Shown here in pieces: positions 1-8,228 of a stretch of DNA of 55,506 nt. The notes below the pieces were generated by a model. The model was not told the DNA's origin. It searched no databases and saw only the letters and a list, made by a program, of their open reading frames with translations. Source of the DNA: Candidatus Cryptobacteroides intestinavium (GTDB lineage Bacteria; Bacteroidota; Bacteroidia; Bacteroidales; UBA932). Position 1 is the first letter of the stretch. Each line of letters opens with the position of its first letter. The stretch is from the NCBI GenBank assembly GCA_017694845.1, contig JADIMI010000081.1, positions 1-55,506 on the forward strand, given 5' to 3'. A program made the position numbers and the translations under genes.

Positions 1-1
1 C

Positions 2-262
2 CGTACGGGTTATCCTGCAACCGACTCTCTGTTGAGCGCCACTGTGATAGCCAGGGATGCGGCCACAGCGGATGCTCTGGCCACATACTGTATGGTAATC
101 GGATTCGAGAATGCAAGAGAGTTCATCCGGAGCCGTCCGGACCTCAGGGGCTACCTGATCTATGCGCGTTCTGACCAGCGACCGGCCTCCTCCACGGCCT
201 CCGGCCCGGCTTCCGCAGATATGGCCGGCTCTGTGCAGTTCGGCACGTGGCTCTCTGACTGA
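2..262 (+). CDS. ApbE-like FAD:protein FMN transferase, C-terminal end (5' truncated by the window)
   Basis: The open frame runs in from the window edge and stops at 260-262. The first residues read RTGYPATDSLLSATVIA and then ATADALAT. This matches the end of ApbE proteins, where an Asp-Pro-x-Thr-Gly-like motif is followed by a V-x-V strand and the conserved T-A-D-A-L-A-T segment that closes the metal and FAD site. ApbE transfers FMN from FAD onto a threonine of target flavoproteins such as NqrB/C and RnfG/D. After the fold should end (about residue 54 of the visible part) there is an Ala/Ser/Pro-rich tail of about 30 residues. Only about 86 residues are visible, so the family call rests on this motif alone. 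Confidence 0.7.
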   Translation, partial: RTGYPATDSLLSATVIARDAATADALATYCMVIGFENAREFIRSRPDLRGYLIYARSDQRPASSTASGPASADMAGSVQFGTWLSD

Positions 263-269
263 TGCGGCG

Positions 270-1553
270 CTACATTGCCGAGATTGTACCGAGTGTGTCC
301 ACGAGGGCGGTGAGAAGCAGCCCGTCGGCATCGATGAGGAACTGCGGGCAGATTCCGGCGGCATAAAGCGGAAGAATGATTATCGACAGGACCATAATTA
401 TGTTGCTCAGCGGGATGCATAGCAGATTGGTGATGAGAAAATACTGCGGGAACGTCCCGAAATAGAGAAGCACTGCCGGTGCGGTGAATACCTGGCAGGC
501 AATCGAGAGGGCGCACATCGACCAGATATATCTCATCGATCCGGAGATAATGCTCCGGATGGTGTTCATCGGACTTCCGTTCCCTGCCGGTATCCCGTGC
601 CTGTATCCGTCAGGATATGCCGATATCAGGTCATCGGTTTCATCTCCGGCAGTGTCGCCTGCCGGAGTGCCGGTCCCGTTTCTGTCCCACAGACTGTCGA
701 GCGGCCTGTACAGAAGGAAGATTCCCAGCATTGCCAGGTATGAGAGCTGGAAGCCTGCGGAAGTCACTGCGGATGGGGTGATGGCCAGCTGTATGAGAAG
801 GGCTATGCAGAAGATATTGATGCTGTCACGGCTTCTCCCTGTAAGCAGGGCGCATTCTCTCAGAAGGATAAAGAAGAATGCCCTGACAAGGGATGGCGCG
901 GCTCCGGTCATTACGGTGAAGAACGCCGAGCCGGCAACTATGACAGCGGACCTGCAGATGCGTACACAGCGCGTATTCCCGAGAAATGAAAGTATTCTGG
1001 ACACTACGAGATATATGATGCTCAAGTGCATCCCGGACAGGGCAAGCAGGTGCGATGCCCCGCTGTCCCTGAAGGCGTCTCTGATGCCGGTGCCGAGATC
1101 TCTCTGGTCCCCTGTGAGGAATGCCTTGACCAGGGCGTTGCTCCCTGCATCGGCGAACGGTATCGAGTCGATGAGTGACTTGAGATGCACGGCACAGATT
1201 TCGGCAATGCCGGGAGTTTCGGGGGCGGATATATGAGGTATCGCGTTGATGAGGGCGGTTGCGGTCCCTGCTGTGAGGAGAAGCATCCGGAGGACCGCCT
1301 TCCCTCCGGATGCTGTCAGCCATTTGCCGATGACGCTGCAGATGGCTCTGCGGCTGTGCACCCTGCAGGATGGCCCGGCATTTATGCAGTACCACAGTGC
1401 GCATATCAGCAGTATGGTCAAAGCGACAGTGACGGATGCAGCCGTCTCAATGACGGACCTTCCTATGCAGAATGTTTTAAGTGAATAACTTGCGGCAGCG
1501 ACACCTGCCGTGAAAGGAATGGCCAGCCCCACCGATTCTCTCCCCGCGTCCAT
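270..1553 (-). CDS. ComEC/Rec2-family membrane protein, core domain only
   Basis: A 427-residue polytopic membrane protein. The ComEC core signature is clear: a segment reading AFLTGDQRDLG, then FRDSGASHLLALSGMHLSI, followed by many hydrophobic helices. ComEC forms the inner-membrane channel through which single-stranded DNA enters during transformation. Full ComEC proteins usually have an N-terminal OB-like domain (DUF4131) and often a C-terminal metallo-beta-lactamase domain; neither is present here. The start at 1553 (MDAGRESVG) was preferred to the upstream ATG at 1613, which lies inside the divergent ackA promoter region and adds a poorly hydrophobic extension. The gene converges on the ApbE-like gene with 7 bp between stops. 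Whether it still works in DNA uptake is unknown. Confidence 0.85.
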   Translation of the reverse strand: MDAGRESVGLAIPFTAGVAAASYSLKTFCIGRSVIETAASVTVALTILLICALWYCINAGPSCRVHSRRAICSVIGKWLTASGGKAVLRMLLLTAGTATALINAIPHISAPETPGIAEICAVHLKSLIDSIPFADAGSNALVKAFLTGDQRDLGTGIRDAFRDSGASHLLALSGMHLSIIYLVVSRILSFLGNTRCVRICRSAVIVAGSAFFTVMTGAAPSLVRAFFFILLRECALLTGRSRDSINIFCIALLIQLAITPSAVTSAGFQLSYLAMLGIFLLYRPLDSLWDRNGTGTPAGDTAGDETDDLISAYPDGYRHGIPAGNGSPMNTIRSIISGSMRYIWSMCALSIACQVFTAPAVLLYFGTFPQYFLITNLLCIPLSNIIMVLSIIILPLYAAGICPQFLIDADGLLLTALVDTLGTISAM

Positions 1554-1566
1554 TTCGTTCCGATTT

Positions 1567-1599
1567 TTTGCGAAAATAGTTATAATTTTTTTAACTTTG
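1567..1599 (+). promoter_or_regulatory. Bacteroidota-type promoter for ackA-ptb-buk
   Basis: TTTG at 1567-1570, 21 bp, then TAACTTTG at 1592-1599 matches the Bacteroidota primary sigma pattern (TTTG, 19-21 bp, TAnnTTTG). It lies about 50 bp before the ackA ATG, in the AT-rich gap between divergent comEC and ackA. Confidence 0.65.
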
Positions 1600-1649
1600 C
1601 ACCAATGTGTCACAAAAATTTATAAGATTCAAAAATTTAAGACAGAATT

Positions 1650-2870
1650 ATGATAATCCTTGTTTTGAACTGCGGAAGTTCTTCCCTCAAGTACCAGCTT
1701 CTGGATATGAAGGGAGATGATGTCTATGATCTTCTTGCTAAAGGCCTTGTCGAGAGGATAGGAATGGATATGGGCTGTCTGAAACATCAGGCTGCCGGGA
1801 AAGAGAAACTTGTCAGGGAGATGCCTATCAGTGACCATACGGTAGGTATCCAGGCTGTACTGGAAGCTCTTCTGGACAAGGAGTACGGGGTGCTTTCCTC
1901 TCTCGAGGACATAGAGGCTGTCGGACACCGTGTGGTCCACGGCGGGGAGGAGTTCTTCTGCAGCAAGCTTATAGATGACCAGGTGATTTCCCAGATAGAG
2001 AAATGCTGTGACATAGCTCCGCTTCACAATCCTGCCAATCTGCTTGGCATAAGGGCGGTGCAGAAAGCATTGCCTGCTGTTCCCCAGGTCGCTGTCTTTG
2101 ACACGGCGTTCCACCAGACGATGCCGTCATACGCATATATGTACGCCCTCCCGTACGAGTATTACGAGAAATACCGTATCCGCAGGTACGGCTTCCACGG
2201 TACAAGCCACAAGTATGTGTCGGCCAAAGGCGCCAGGTTCACGGGTCTTGAACTGACCAATTCCAAGATTATCACATGTCATCTCGGCAACGGCAGTTCG
2301 ATCGCTGCCGTAGTGAACGGAAAGTCTATAGATACATCGATGGGCTTCACCCCTCTCGAGGGTGTGATAATGGGGACAAGGTGCGGATGCATAGACCCGG
2401 ATGTGGTTACTTTCCTTGAAGAGAAGGAAGGGCTTTCTCCAGAGGAGATGAGCAGGGTGCTCAACAAGAAGAGCGGCTTCCTCGGGCTTTCATGCGTGTC
2501 ATCGGATGCGCGTGACCTCAACGATGCCGCCAATTCAGGGGATCCTAAGGCGAAGCTGACTCTCAAGAAGCTTGTCTATGATGTGACCAAATATATCGGG
2601 GCATATGCCGCCGTGATGAACGGAGTCGACCTGATCGTGTTCACGGGAGGAATAGGGGAGAACAACAGCCGTATGCGCCGCAGGGTGTGCGAGAACCTCT
2701 CGTATCTCGGTGTTAAGTTTGACTATGAGGCAAATGTGGCCACCGGGAAGGATACCCTCATCTCTCTGCCTGACTCCAAGGTGAAGGTCGCAGTAATAAC
2801 GACGAACGAGGAGCTCGTGATAGCCCAGGATACAATGCACATCGTTGTAAACGAAGAGGAGAATAACTAA
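1650..2870 (+). CDS. ackA: Acetate kinase
   Basis: A 406-residue full-length acetate kinase, which interconverts acetyl-phosphate plus ADP with acetate plus ATP in the cytoplasm. The ASKHA-fold motifs are all visible: NCGSSSLKYQL at 7-17, GHRVVHGG at 92-99 (catalytic Arg94), VFDTAFH with Asp151, GFHGTSHKYV at 181-190, the phosphate loop HLGNGSS at 211-217 and a C-terminal FTGGIGENN. It is first in an operon with ptb (11 bp gap) and buk (5 bp gap). No pta is present in the window, so the acetyl-phosphate source could be a pta elsewhere or the neighbouring phosphotransacylase. Confidence 0.97.
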   Translation: MIILVLNCGSSSLKYQLLDMKGDDVYDLLAKGLVERIGMDMGCLKHQAAGKEKLVREMPISDHTVGIQAVLEALLDKEYGVLSSLEDIEAVGHRVVHGGEEFFCSKLIDDQVISQIEKCCDIAPLHNPANLLGIRAVQKALPAVPQVAVFDTAFHQTMPSYAYMYALPYEYYEKYRIRRYGFHGTSHKYVSAKGARFTGLELTNSKIITCHLGNGSSIAAVVNGKSIDTSMGFTPLEGVIMGTRCGCIDPDVVTFLEEKEGLSPEEMSRVLNKKSGFLGLSCVSSDARDLNDAANSGDPKAKLTLKKLVYDVTKYIGAYAAVMNGVDLIVFTGGIGENNSRMRRRVCENLSYLGVKFDYEANVATGKDTLISLPDSKVKVAVITTNEELVIAQDTMHIVVNEEENN

Positions 2871-2881
2871 ATATCAATATT

Positions 2882-3790
2882 ATGTTCACAAAATTTGAGG
2901 ACATCTTTGCCGAACTCGCCGGAAGGGGGGCAAAAAAGAGAATGATAGCAGCGTGGGCAGTCGATGGACATACGATCGCTGCAGCAAGCAAGGCTGTCGA
3001 TCTGGGTATTGTGGAAGCCACCCTTGTCGGAGATGAGGCTCTGATAAAGGCTGAATGCGAAGCCCAGGGTATCGATATGGGCAAGTTCAAGGTTGTCCAC
3101 AATCCATCCGAGCTTCCGGCGGTGGCAGAAGCTGTGACTATGGTCAACCAGGGCGAAGGCGACATCCTTACGAAGGGACTCTGCAGCACCGACAAGTTCA
3201 TGAGGGCTATCCTCAACAAGGAGACCGGGCTCCTTCCTCCGAAGGCAGTGCTGAGCCACTGTGCGGTGATCGAGAATCCTAACTATCACAAGCTCCTGTT
3301 CATCGGGGATATGGCTGTAATTCCGGCACCTGATCTTTCGCAGAAGACGGCCATTCTGAACTATCTTGTCAACACTGCCCGTGCCATGGGTATCGACAGG
3401 CCTAAGGTCGCCCTCATCGCTGCTACCGAGCAGATGCTCCCTAAGATGCCGGCCTGCGTCGAGGCGGCGATAATCGCGAAGATGGTCGACAGGGGACAGA
3501 TCCGCAACTGCATCGCAGACGGCCCTCTCGCCCTCGATGTCGCCATCGATCAGGAAGCTGTCGAGATCAAGCACGTAGTGAGCCCTGTAGCCGGGGATGC
3601 AGACTGTCTTGTCTTCCCTAACATAGAGTCTGCCAACGTATTCTATAAATGCAACTCCAAGCTTGCAGCGAATGTCAAGCAGGCAGGTATGGTCGTAGGG
3701 GCAAAAGTGCCATGCGTGCTCTCAAGCCGTGCCGACAGTATAGATACCAAACTCAATTCCATAGCTATTGCCGCTATGTCTGCTAAATAG
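2882..3790 (+). CDS. ptb: Phosphate butyryltransferase (phosphate acyltransferase family)
   Basis: A 302-residue protein of the phosphate acetyl/butyryltransferase family, which exchanges CoA for phosphate on an acyl-CoA to make an acyl-phosphate. The length is typical of Ptb rather than the longer Pta. Family segments include EGDILTKGLCST near 98-109, VLSHCAVIE, and the late SPVAGDADCLVFPNIESAN segment that lines the CoA site. It sits between acetate kinase and butyrate kinase, so a butyryl- or branched-acyl-CoA substrate is most likely. Some Bacteroidota Ptb proteins may also act on acetyl-CoA, and sequence alone does not settle the chain length. Confidence 0.9.
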   Translation: MFTKFEDIFAELAGRGAKKRMIAAWAVDGHTIAAASKAVDLGIVEATLVGDEALIKAECEAQGIDMGKFKVVHNPSELPAVAEAVTMVNQGEGDILTKGLCSTDKFMRAILNKETGLLPPKAVLSHCAVIENPNYHKLLFIGDMAVIPAPDLSQKTAILNYLVNTARAMGIDRPKVALIAATEQMLPKMPACVEAAIIAKMVDRGQIRNCIADGPLALDVAIDQEAVEIKHVVSPVAGDADCLVFPNIESANVFYKCNSKLAANVKQAGMVVGAKVPCVLSSRADSIDTKLNSIAIAAMSAK

Positions 3791-3795
3791 CAAAT

Positions 3796-4911
3796 ATGGA
3801 AGGACGGATACTGGTTATCAATACAGGATCGACATCCACTAAAATAGGTTTTTTCGAGTCAGGCAGTCTCGTATTCGAGGAGAATATATCGCTCAGTGCC
3901 GAGACACTGTCGAAATACAGGTCTGTGATGGATCTCGAGGAGGTATCCCGGGTTGCCATCACAGACTTTCTTGCATCCAGAGGTATCACCCTTGATATGA
4001 TAGACATAGTGATGGCAAGGGGCGGCCTTATCACTCCTATCCGGACCGGTGTCTATAAGGTCACCCAGGCTATGCGTGATGCCCTCTATGAAGCAAGGGA
4101 GGGCAGGCACGCGTGCAATCTGAGCGCCATTATAGCGGATGATATAGCCGATATGGTGAACGAGGCAAGGAAATCCGCCGGACTGCCGGCGACTTGCGGC
4201 GCCTATATCGCGGATCCTCCGATGGCGGATGAGATGCTTCCGGAACTCAAGATAGGCGGACGTCCGGAGTTCCCGAGGAGGACTTTGTTCCACGCCCTGA
4301 ATTCCAGAGCGATGGTGAGGCGCTATGCGCGGAGTGTCGGCCGGACAGGAAAGGATGTGACGGCGATTGTGGCCCATATGGGAGGAGGGGTGTCCGTCTC
4401 CCTTCATAAGGACGGCCTGGTCATCGACACAAACGATGCCTTGGGAGGGGATGGCCCTCTCTCGACAGAAAGGGCAGGTACAGTGCCTGCTTTCCCTCTC
4501 GTGGAGATGTGCTTTAGCGGAAGATATACCAAGGATGAGGTCAAGAAGCTCCTGGTAGGCAACGGAGGCGCCATGTCCTATTTCGGGACAAACGATTTCC
4601 GGGAGATCGTAAGGCTGTCGCTGGAGGGGAATGCTGAAGCGGATCTGTTCCTCAGTGGATACTGTGCCGGGATAGCAAAATATATAGGGTATTTCGCTCC
4701 GGTTGTATGCGGAAAGGTGGATGTGATTATACTGACAGGAGGGATAGCGCATGAAAGCCGGATTACGGATGCTATCTCCAGAAGAGTGGATTTCATTGCC
4801 CCTGTAGTGGTATATCCGGGGGAGAATGAACTGTCATCCCTCGCCGAAAACGGATATGGCGTACTTTCAGGAGAGTTTGAGGTAAGGACCTATGATCCGA
4901 ACAGATTGTAG
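3796..4911 (+). CDS. buk: Butyrate kinase
   Basis: A 371-residue ASKHA-fold kinase that converts butyryl-phosphate plus ADP to butyrate plus ATP. It begins with ILVINTGSTSTKIGFF, has the family segment VAHMGGGVSV where acetate kinase carries HLGNGSS, and ends with a VIILTGGIAHESR nucleotide-site motif. The length and these motifs fit Buk and not a second acetate kinase. It is the third gene of ackA-ptb-buk. The last 22 bp overlap the 3' end of the convergent serine hydrolase gene. Isobutyrate or another branched acid could be the true substrate. Confidence 0.93.
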   Translation: MEGRILVINTGSTSTKIGFFESGSLVFEENISLSAETLSKYRSVMDLEEVSRVAITDFLASRGITLDMIDIVMARGGLITPIRTGVYKVTQAMRDALYEAREGRHACNLSAIIADDIADMVNEARKSAGLPATCGAYIADPPMADEMLPELKIGGRPEFPRRTLFHALNSRAMVRRYARSVGRTGKDVTAIVAHMGGGVSVSLHKDGLVIDTNDALGGDGPLSTERAGTVPAFPLVEMCFSGRYTKDEVKKLLVGNGGAMSYFGTNDFREIVRLSLEGNAEADLFLSGYCAGIAKYIGYFAPVVCGKVDVIILTGGIAHESRITDAISRRVDFIAPVVVYPGENELSSLAENGYGVLSGEFEVRTYDPNRL

Positions 4912-6185
4912 CGAGGAAGACTGTCGCTGTATGCTTCCCTGCAGTTTCTGAACAGGGTCGAGACATATTTCGAGAAATGCGGGCCCCGGTAGGTGCCCGT
5001 ATTTGTTATCATTATCCAGCACTCTCCGTCGGGGTAGCATTTTACCAGGGCTGATGTCCCGGACAGGGTTCCGGTCCTGGTCCATTCTCCGTCAGGCTTG
5101 GTGTCGTTCCAGCCGAGGGAGAAAGTCTGTGGATCGAAATATTCTGTCATTTCGGCTACGCTCTCCGCGCTTATTACATCAGGGACTTCAGGCTTCCCGT
5201 CAATGCTTGCTACGAATCGGCACAGTTCCGCCGGGGAACCGACCCACGCACCCGCACCAGACAGTCCGGTGATGTTGCTTCCTCCATAGCATCTCTCCAC
5301 CATCCTGCCGCTCAGGTTATACTCTTCACATGGTTCGGAACCGGCCTGCATATAATATTTTACTTCGTTGGGATAGCGCTCTTCGTAATAGTTCCTGGCT
5401 ATATGCATATCATAGCATCCGGCAGGCTGCAGAATGTTCTCCTGGATGTAGTCTTCATATGGCTGGCCTGACAGCTTCTCTATCACGAGAGACAGAAGCA
5501 GGAAACCGAAATTGGAATATTGCTGAGATGTCCCCGGGGCAAAACCGAGCCACCTTGTAAGTTCACACTGTACCAGTGTCCGGCTGTCGGGCGCCCCGTC
5601 CAGGTGGAACTGCCTTATCATATCCTGCGAAGAGAACATCGGGTCACCGTGGCCGGTAGTGAAACCTCCTTTGTGACGCAGAAGCTGCTCTACGGTGATT
5701 CTGAATATCCTTCTGTCTCGTATGGCTTTTGTAAAGGTGGTGTCGTTCAGTATACCGCGGGCCCCGAATACCGTATCCTGCAGGGAGAGGAGTCCGGCCT
5801 CCTTCAGCTTCATGATTCCGGCTGCGGTTATCAGTTTTGATACGGATGCCATTCTGAGAATGTTTCCCGGCTCCATTCTGACACTGTCCTCGGCATCCGC
5901 CCAGCCGTATCCTTTGGCATAGACGAGGGAGTCATTTCGCATTATCGCAAGAGATGCTCCGCGGATTTCCCATCTTTTCAGGAATTTTTCGACCGACCTG
6001 TCCATCCCGAGCAGTTCCGGGATATCAGACATTCCGTTGGACAGTGTGTCGTTCAGTCTTACAGGGATTATTTCCTCCTCGATGTCCTCCGTCTCCACCC
6101 TGATGTGCCTGAATGATGATGCTGAAGCGATTATGACAGCTATTGCGCAGAACAGGCCTGCGGAGGCAAGCAACCACTTCTTCAT
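4890..6185 (-). CDS. Serine hydrolase of the class C beta-lactamase / penicillin-binding protein family
   Basis: A 431-residue secreted or membrane-anchored hydrolase. Residues 1-24 form an uncleaved anchor or signal segment (MKKWLLASAGLFCAIAV). The nucleophile motif S-V-S-K is at 114-117, the Tyr motif YSN at 223-225, and a C-terminal RTGTLSGT stands where H/K-T-G occurs in relatives. These proteins are usually D-Ala-D-Ala peptidases or esterases, and true drug resistance should not be assumed. It lies 2 bp after the cytidylate-kinase-like gene, so the two are probably co-transcribed. The substrate is unknown. Confidence 0.85.
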   Translation of the reverse strand: MKKWLLASAGLFCAIAVIIASASSFRHIRVETEDIEEEIIPVRLNDTLSNGMSDIPELLGMDRSVEKFLKRWEIRGASLAIMRNDSLVYAKGYGWADAEDSVRMEPGNILRMASVSKLITAAGIMKLKEAGLLSLQDTVFGARGILNDTTFTKAIRDRRIFRITVEQLLRHKGGFTTGHGDPMFSSQDMIRQFHLDGAPDSRTLVQCELTRWLGFAPGTSQQYSNFGFLLLSLVIEKLSGQPYEDYIQENILQPAGCYDMHIARNYYEERYPNEVKYYMQAGSEPCEEYNLSGRMVERCYGGSNITGLSGAGAWVGSPAELCRFVASIDGKPEVPDVISAESVAEMTEYFDPQTFSLGWNDTKPDGEWTRTGTLSGTSALVKCYPDGECWIMITNTGTYRGPHFSKYVSTLFRNCREAYSDSLPRYNLFGS

Positions 6186-6187
6186 CC

Positions 6188-6799
6188 CTATGCAAGTTTG
6201 CCTGACCTACGGGCGAAATCGATTATATATTCGGCGGTCTTCTCAATGCCAAGGATCGAAGAGTCGACGCAGAGATCATAATTGGAAGCCACGCCCCAGT
6301 TGCCGAATGTGAAATAGTTGTAGTATGTCTCCCTTTTGCGGTCATTGCTGTGGATGATATCCTCTGCCTTGTCTTCCGGCAGCCCCATCCTTTCGGATAC
6401 TCTCTTTATCCTGTCTTCCAGAGGTGCGGAGATGAATATGTCGAGGGTCATACCCCTGTCCCTGAGGATATAGTCCGCACATCTGCCGACAATGACTGCC
6501 GATTCGTGTTCGGCGATGTCCTTGATCACATTGCTCTGTATCTTGAAGAGGGCGCTTTCATCTATGCAGTTTCCCATCTGCCCGAATCCTTGAGGGGAGA
6601 AGAAAGAAGAAAAAGAGAATATGCTCCTCTTCTCATCATTCTTCATAAACAGGTCACGGCTGAAGCCGCTCGCCTCTGCCGCCTTCGAGATCAGTTCATT
6701 GTCATAGACATTGATTCCGAGCTGTCTGCCGATTTCGAGAGCTACAAGCTTGCCTCCGCTCCCGAACTGTCTTCCTACATTGATTATAAGTCCTTTCAT
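6188..6799 (-). CDS. Cytidylate kinase-like family protein
   Basis: A 203-residue P-loop kinase. It opens with a strand and loop reading NVGRQFGSGGK (residues 7-17), followed by GRQLGINVYDNELI, the pattern of the 'cytidylate kinase-like' (Cytidylate_kin2) family. A second landmark, AVIVGRCADYILRD, follows mid-protein. The family is related to Cmk but distinct from it; many members lack shown CMP kinase activity. It lies between a MATE transporter gene (40 bp upstream) and the serine hydrolase (2 bp downstream), which gives no clear hint of its substrate. Confidence 0.85.
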   Translation of the reverse strand: MKGLIINVGRQFGSGGKLVALEIGRQLGINVYDNELISKAAEASGFSRDLFMKNDEKRSIFSFSSFFSPQGFGQMGNCIDESALFKIQSNVIKDIAEHESAVIVGRCADYILRDRGMTLDIFISAPLEDRIKRVSERMGLPEDKAEDIIHSNDRKRETYYNYFTFGNWGVASNYDLCVDSSILGIEKTAEYIIDFARRSGKLA

Positions 6800-6839
6800 A
6801 ATCTGCCGTCTGTTTATGGTATCTCAGTTTATTGTCTGC

Positions 6840-8228
6840 CTATATCTTGCTTCCGAGAACTGCCGGATCATCGCCATCCTTGAGTCTCCCCAGTTTTTTT
6901 ATAAGCTGTATTATCAGGATTATCGTCATTATGCTGGCAAAGGCATCGCTGATAGGGAAGCTCCACCAGATCCCATCGGCATCGAGGGCCAGCGGCAGGA
7001 GATACAGTACCGGCAGCAGACACAGTATCTGTCTTGAAAGCGACAGGAAAATGGATTTCTGCACCATCCCGAGACACTGGAACAGGTTCGTGGATACTAT
7101 CTGGAACCCGACAAGAGGGAAGATAAGGTTCATTATCCTCAGTCCGTGGTTGGCTGTGGCTATCAGGTCCTCATCGGTCGTGAAGATTCTTGTCACTGCA
7201 TCAGGGAAGAATACTGAGACAATGAAGCACAGGGAGGTGACGACTGTCGCATATAGCACCGCTTTCTTGTATACTTCTTTCACCCTGCTGTATTTCCGGG
7301 CCCCGTAGTTGTAGCCCGCAATAGGCTGCATACCCTGGTTGAGGCCGGAGCATATCATGACGAATATGAATGTCAGCCTGTTGTCTATGCCGTATGCCCC
7401 TATCCCGACATCTCCGCTGTATTTGCGGAACTGCTGGTTGATGAACAGGGTCACCAGGCAGGCGGCGGAGTTCATCAGGAACGGACCGAATCCTATCGCG
7501 AACGAGTCTTTTGCTATCCTCCAGTCCAGACGGACAATGCCTTTCTCGAAATGCACCGTCCTGCTGGTGTCGCTGAAATGTGTCATTGAGAATGTAAGGG
7601 CGATCGCCTGGGCGATTACTGTGGCCAGCGCCGCCCCACGGATCCCCATATCCAGCCAGAAGATCATTATCGGGGCGAGCATGACATTCAGCGCTACCGA
7701 CAGAAGTGTCAGGTTCATTGCTTTCTTCGGACTGCCTGACGCCCTGAGTGCACCGTTAAGGCCGAAATATACGTGTGATATTATGTTCCCGTACAGAATG
7801 ATCTGCATATATTCCCTGGCGTAGACAATTGTGTTGTCGCTGGCCCCGAAGAAATACAGTATCGGGTCAAGGAATGCCAGGGATATGACCGTAAATGCCA
7901 GTCCGATGATTATGTTGAGCGTCACAATGTTGCTCAGGACCTTGTTCGCGGCGGCGTAGTTCTTCTGGCCGAGCAGTATGGACAGTATGGTGGCTCCTCC
8001 TATGCCGACGAGCGTGCCGAAGGCTGTCGAGAGGTTCATCAGCGGAAATGTGACTGCAAGGCCGGAGATGGCCAGCGCTCCCACTCCCTGTCCGATGAAT
8101 ATGCTGTCTATCATATTGTACAGCGACGATGCGGTCATCGCTATGATTGCCGGCAGGGCATATTCCTTCAGAAGCTTGCCTATAGGTTCGGTACCGAGCT
8201 CTACTGGAACAGCACTTTTATCCGCCAT
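6840..8228 (-). CDS. MATE family efflux transporter
   Basis: A 462-residue inner-membrane protein with about 12 predicted helices. Near the start it reads LLKEYALPAIIAMTASSLYNMIDSIFIGQGVGALAISG, typical of the MATE N-lobe, and the C-lobe repeats this layout with GLNQGMQPIAGYNYGAR. MATE pumps export cationic drugs or metabolites using Na+ or H+ gradients; the substrate cannot be told here. The start ATG (8226-8228) shares one base with the TAA stop of the upstream FKBP-like gene, giving a TAATG junction that suggests translational coupling. Confidence 0.94.
   Translation of the reverse strand: MADKSAVPVELGTEPIGKLLKEYALPAIIAMTASSLYNMIDSIFIGQGVGALAISGLAVTFPLMNLSTAFGTLVGIGGATILSILLGQKNYAAANKVLSNIVTLNIIIGLAFTVISLAFLDPILYFFGASDNTIVYAREYMQIILYGNIISHVYFGLNGALRASGSPKKAMNLTLLSVALNVMLAPIMIFWLDMGIRGAALATVIAQAIALTFSMTHFSDTSRTVHFEKGIVRLDWRIAKDSFAIGFGPFLMNSAACLVTLFINQQFRKYSGDVGIGAYGIDNRLTFIFVMICSGLNQGMQPIAGYNYGARKYSRVKEVYKKAVLYATVVTSLCFIVSVFFPDAVTRIFTTDEDLIATANHGLRIMNLIFPLVGFQIVSTNLFQCLGMVQKSIFLSLSRQILCLLPVLYLLPLALDADGIWWSFPISDAFASIMTIILIIQLIKKLGRLKDGDDPAVLGSKI

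Noticed and set aside
3859..4752. A 297-codon minus-strand frame opposite buk
   Set aside because: Butyrate kinase motifs on the plus strand explain the region; the antisense frame has no start context or motif.
4890..6185. Reading the serine hydrolase as an antibiotic-resistance beta-lactamase
   Set aside because: The S-x-x-K and Y-S-N motifs are shared by many esterases and peptidases; the membrane anchor, length and context do not point to drug resistance.
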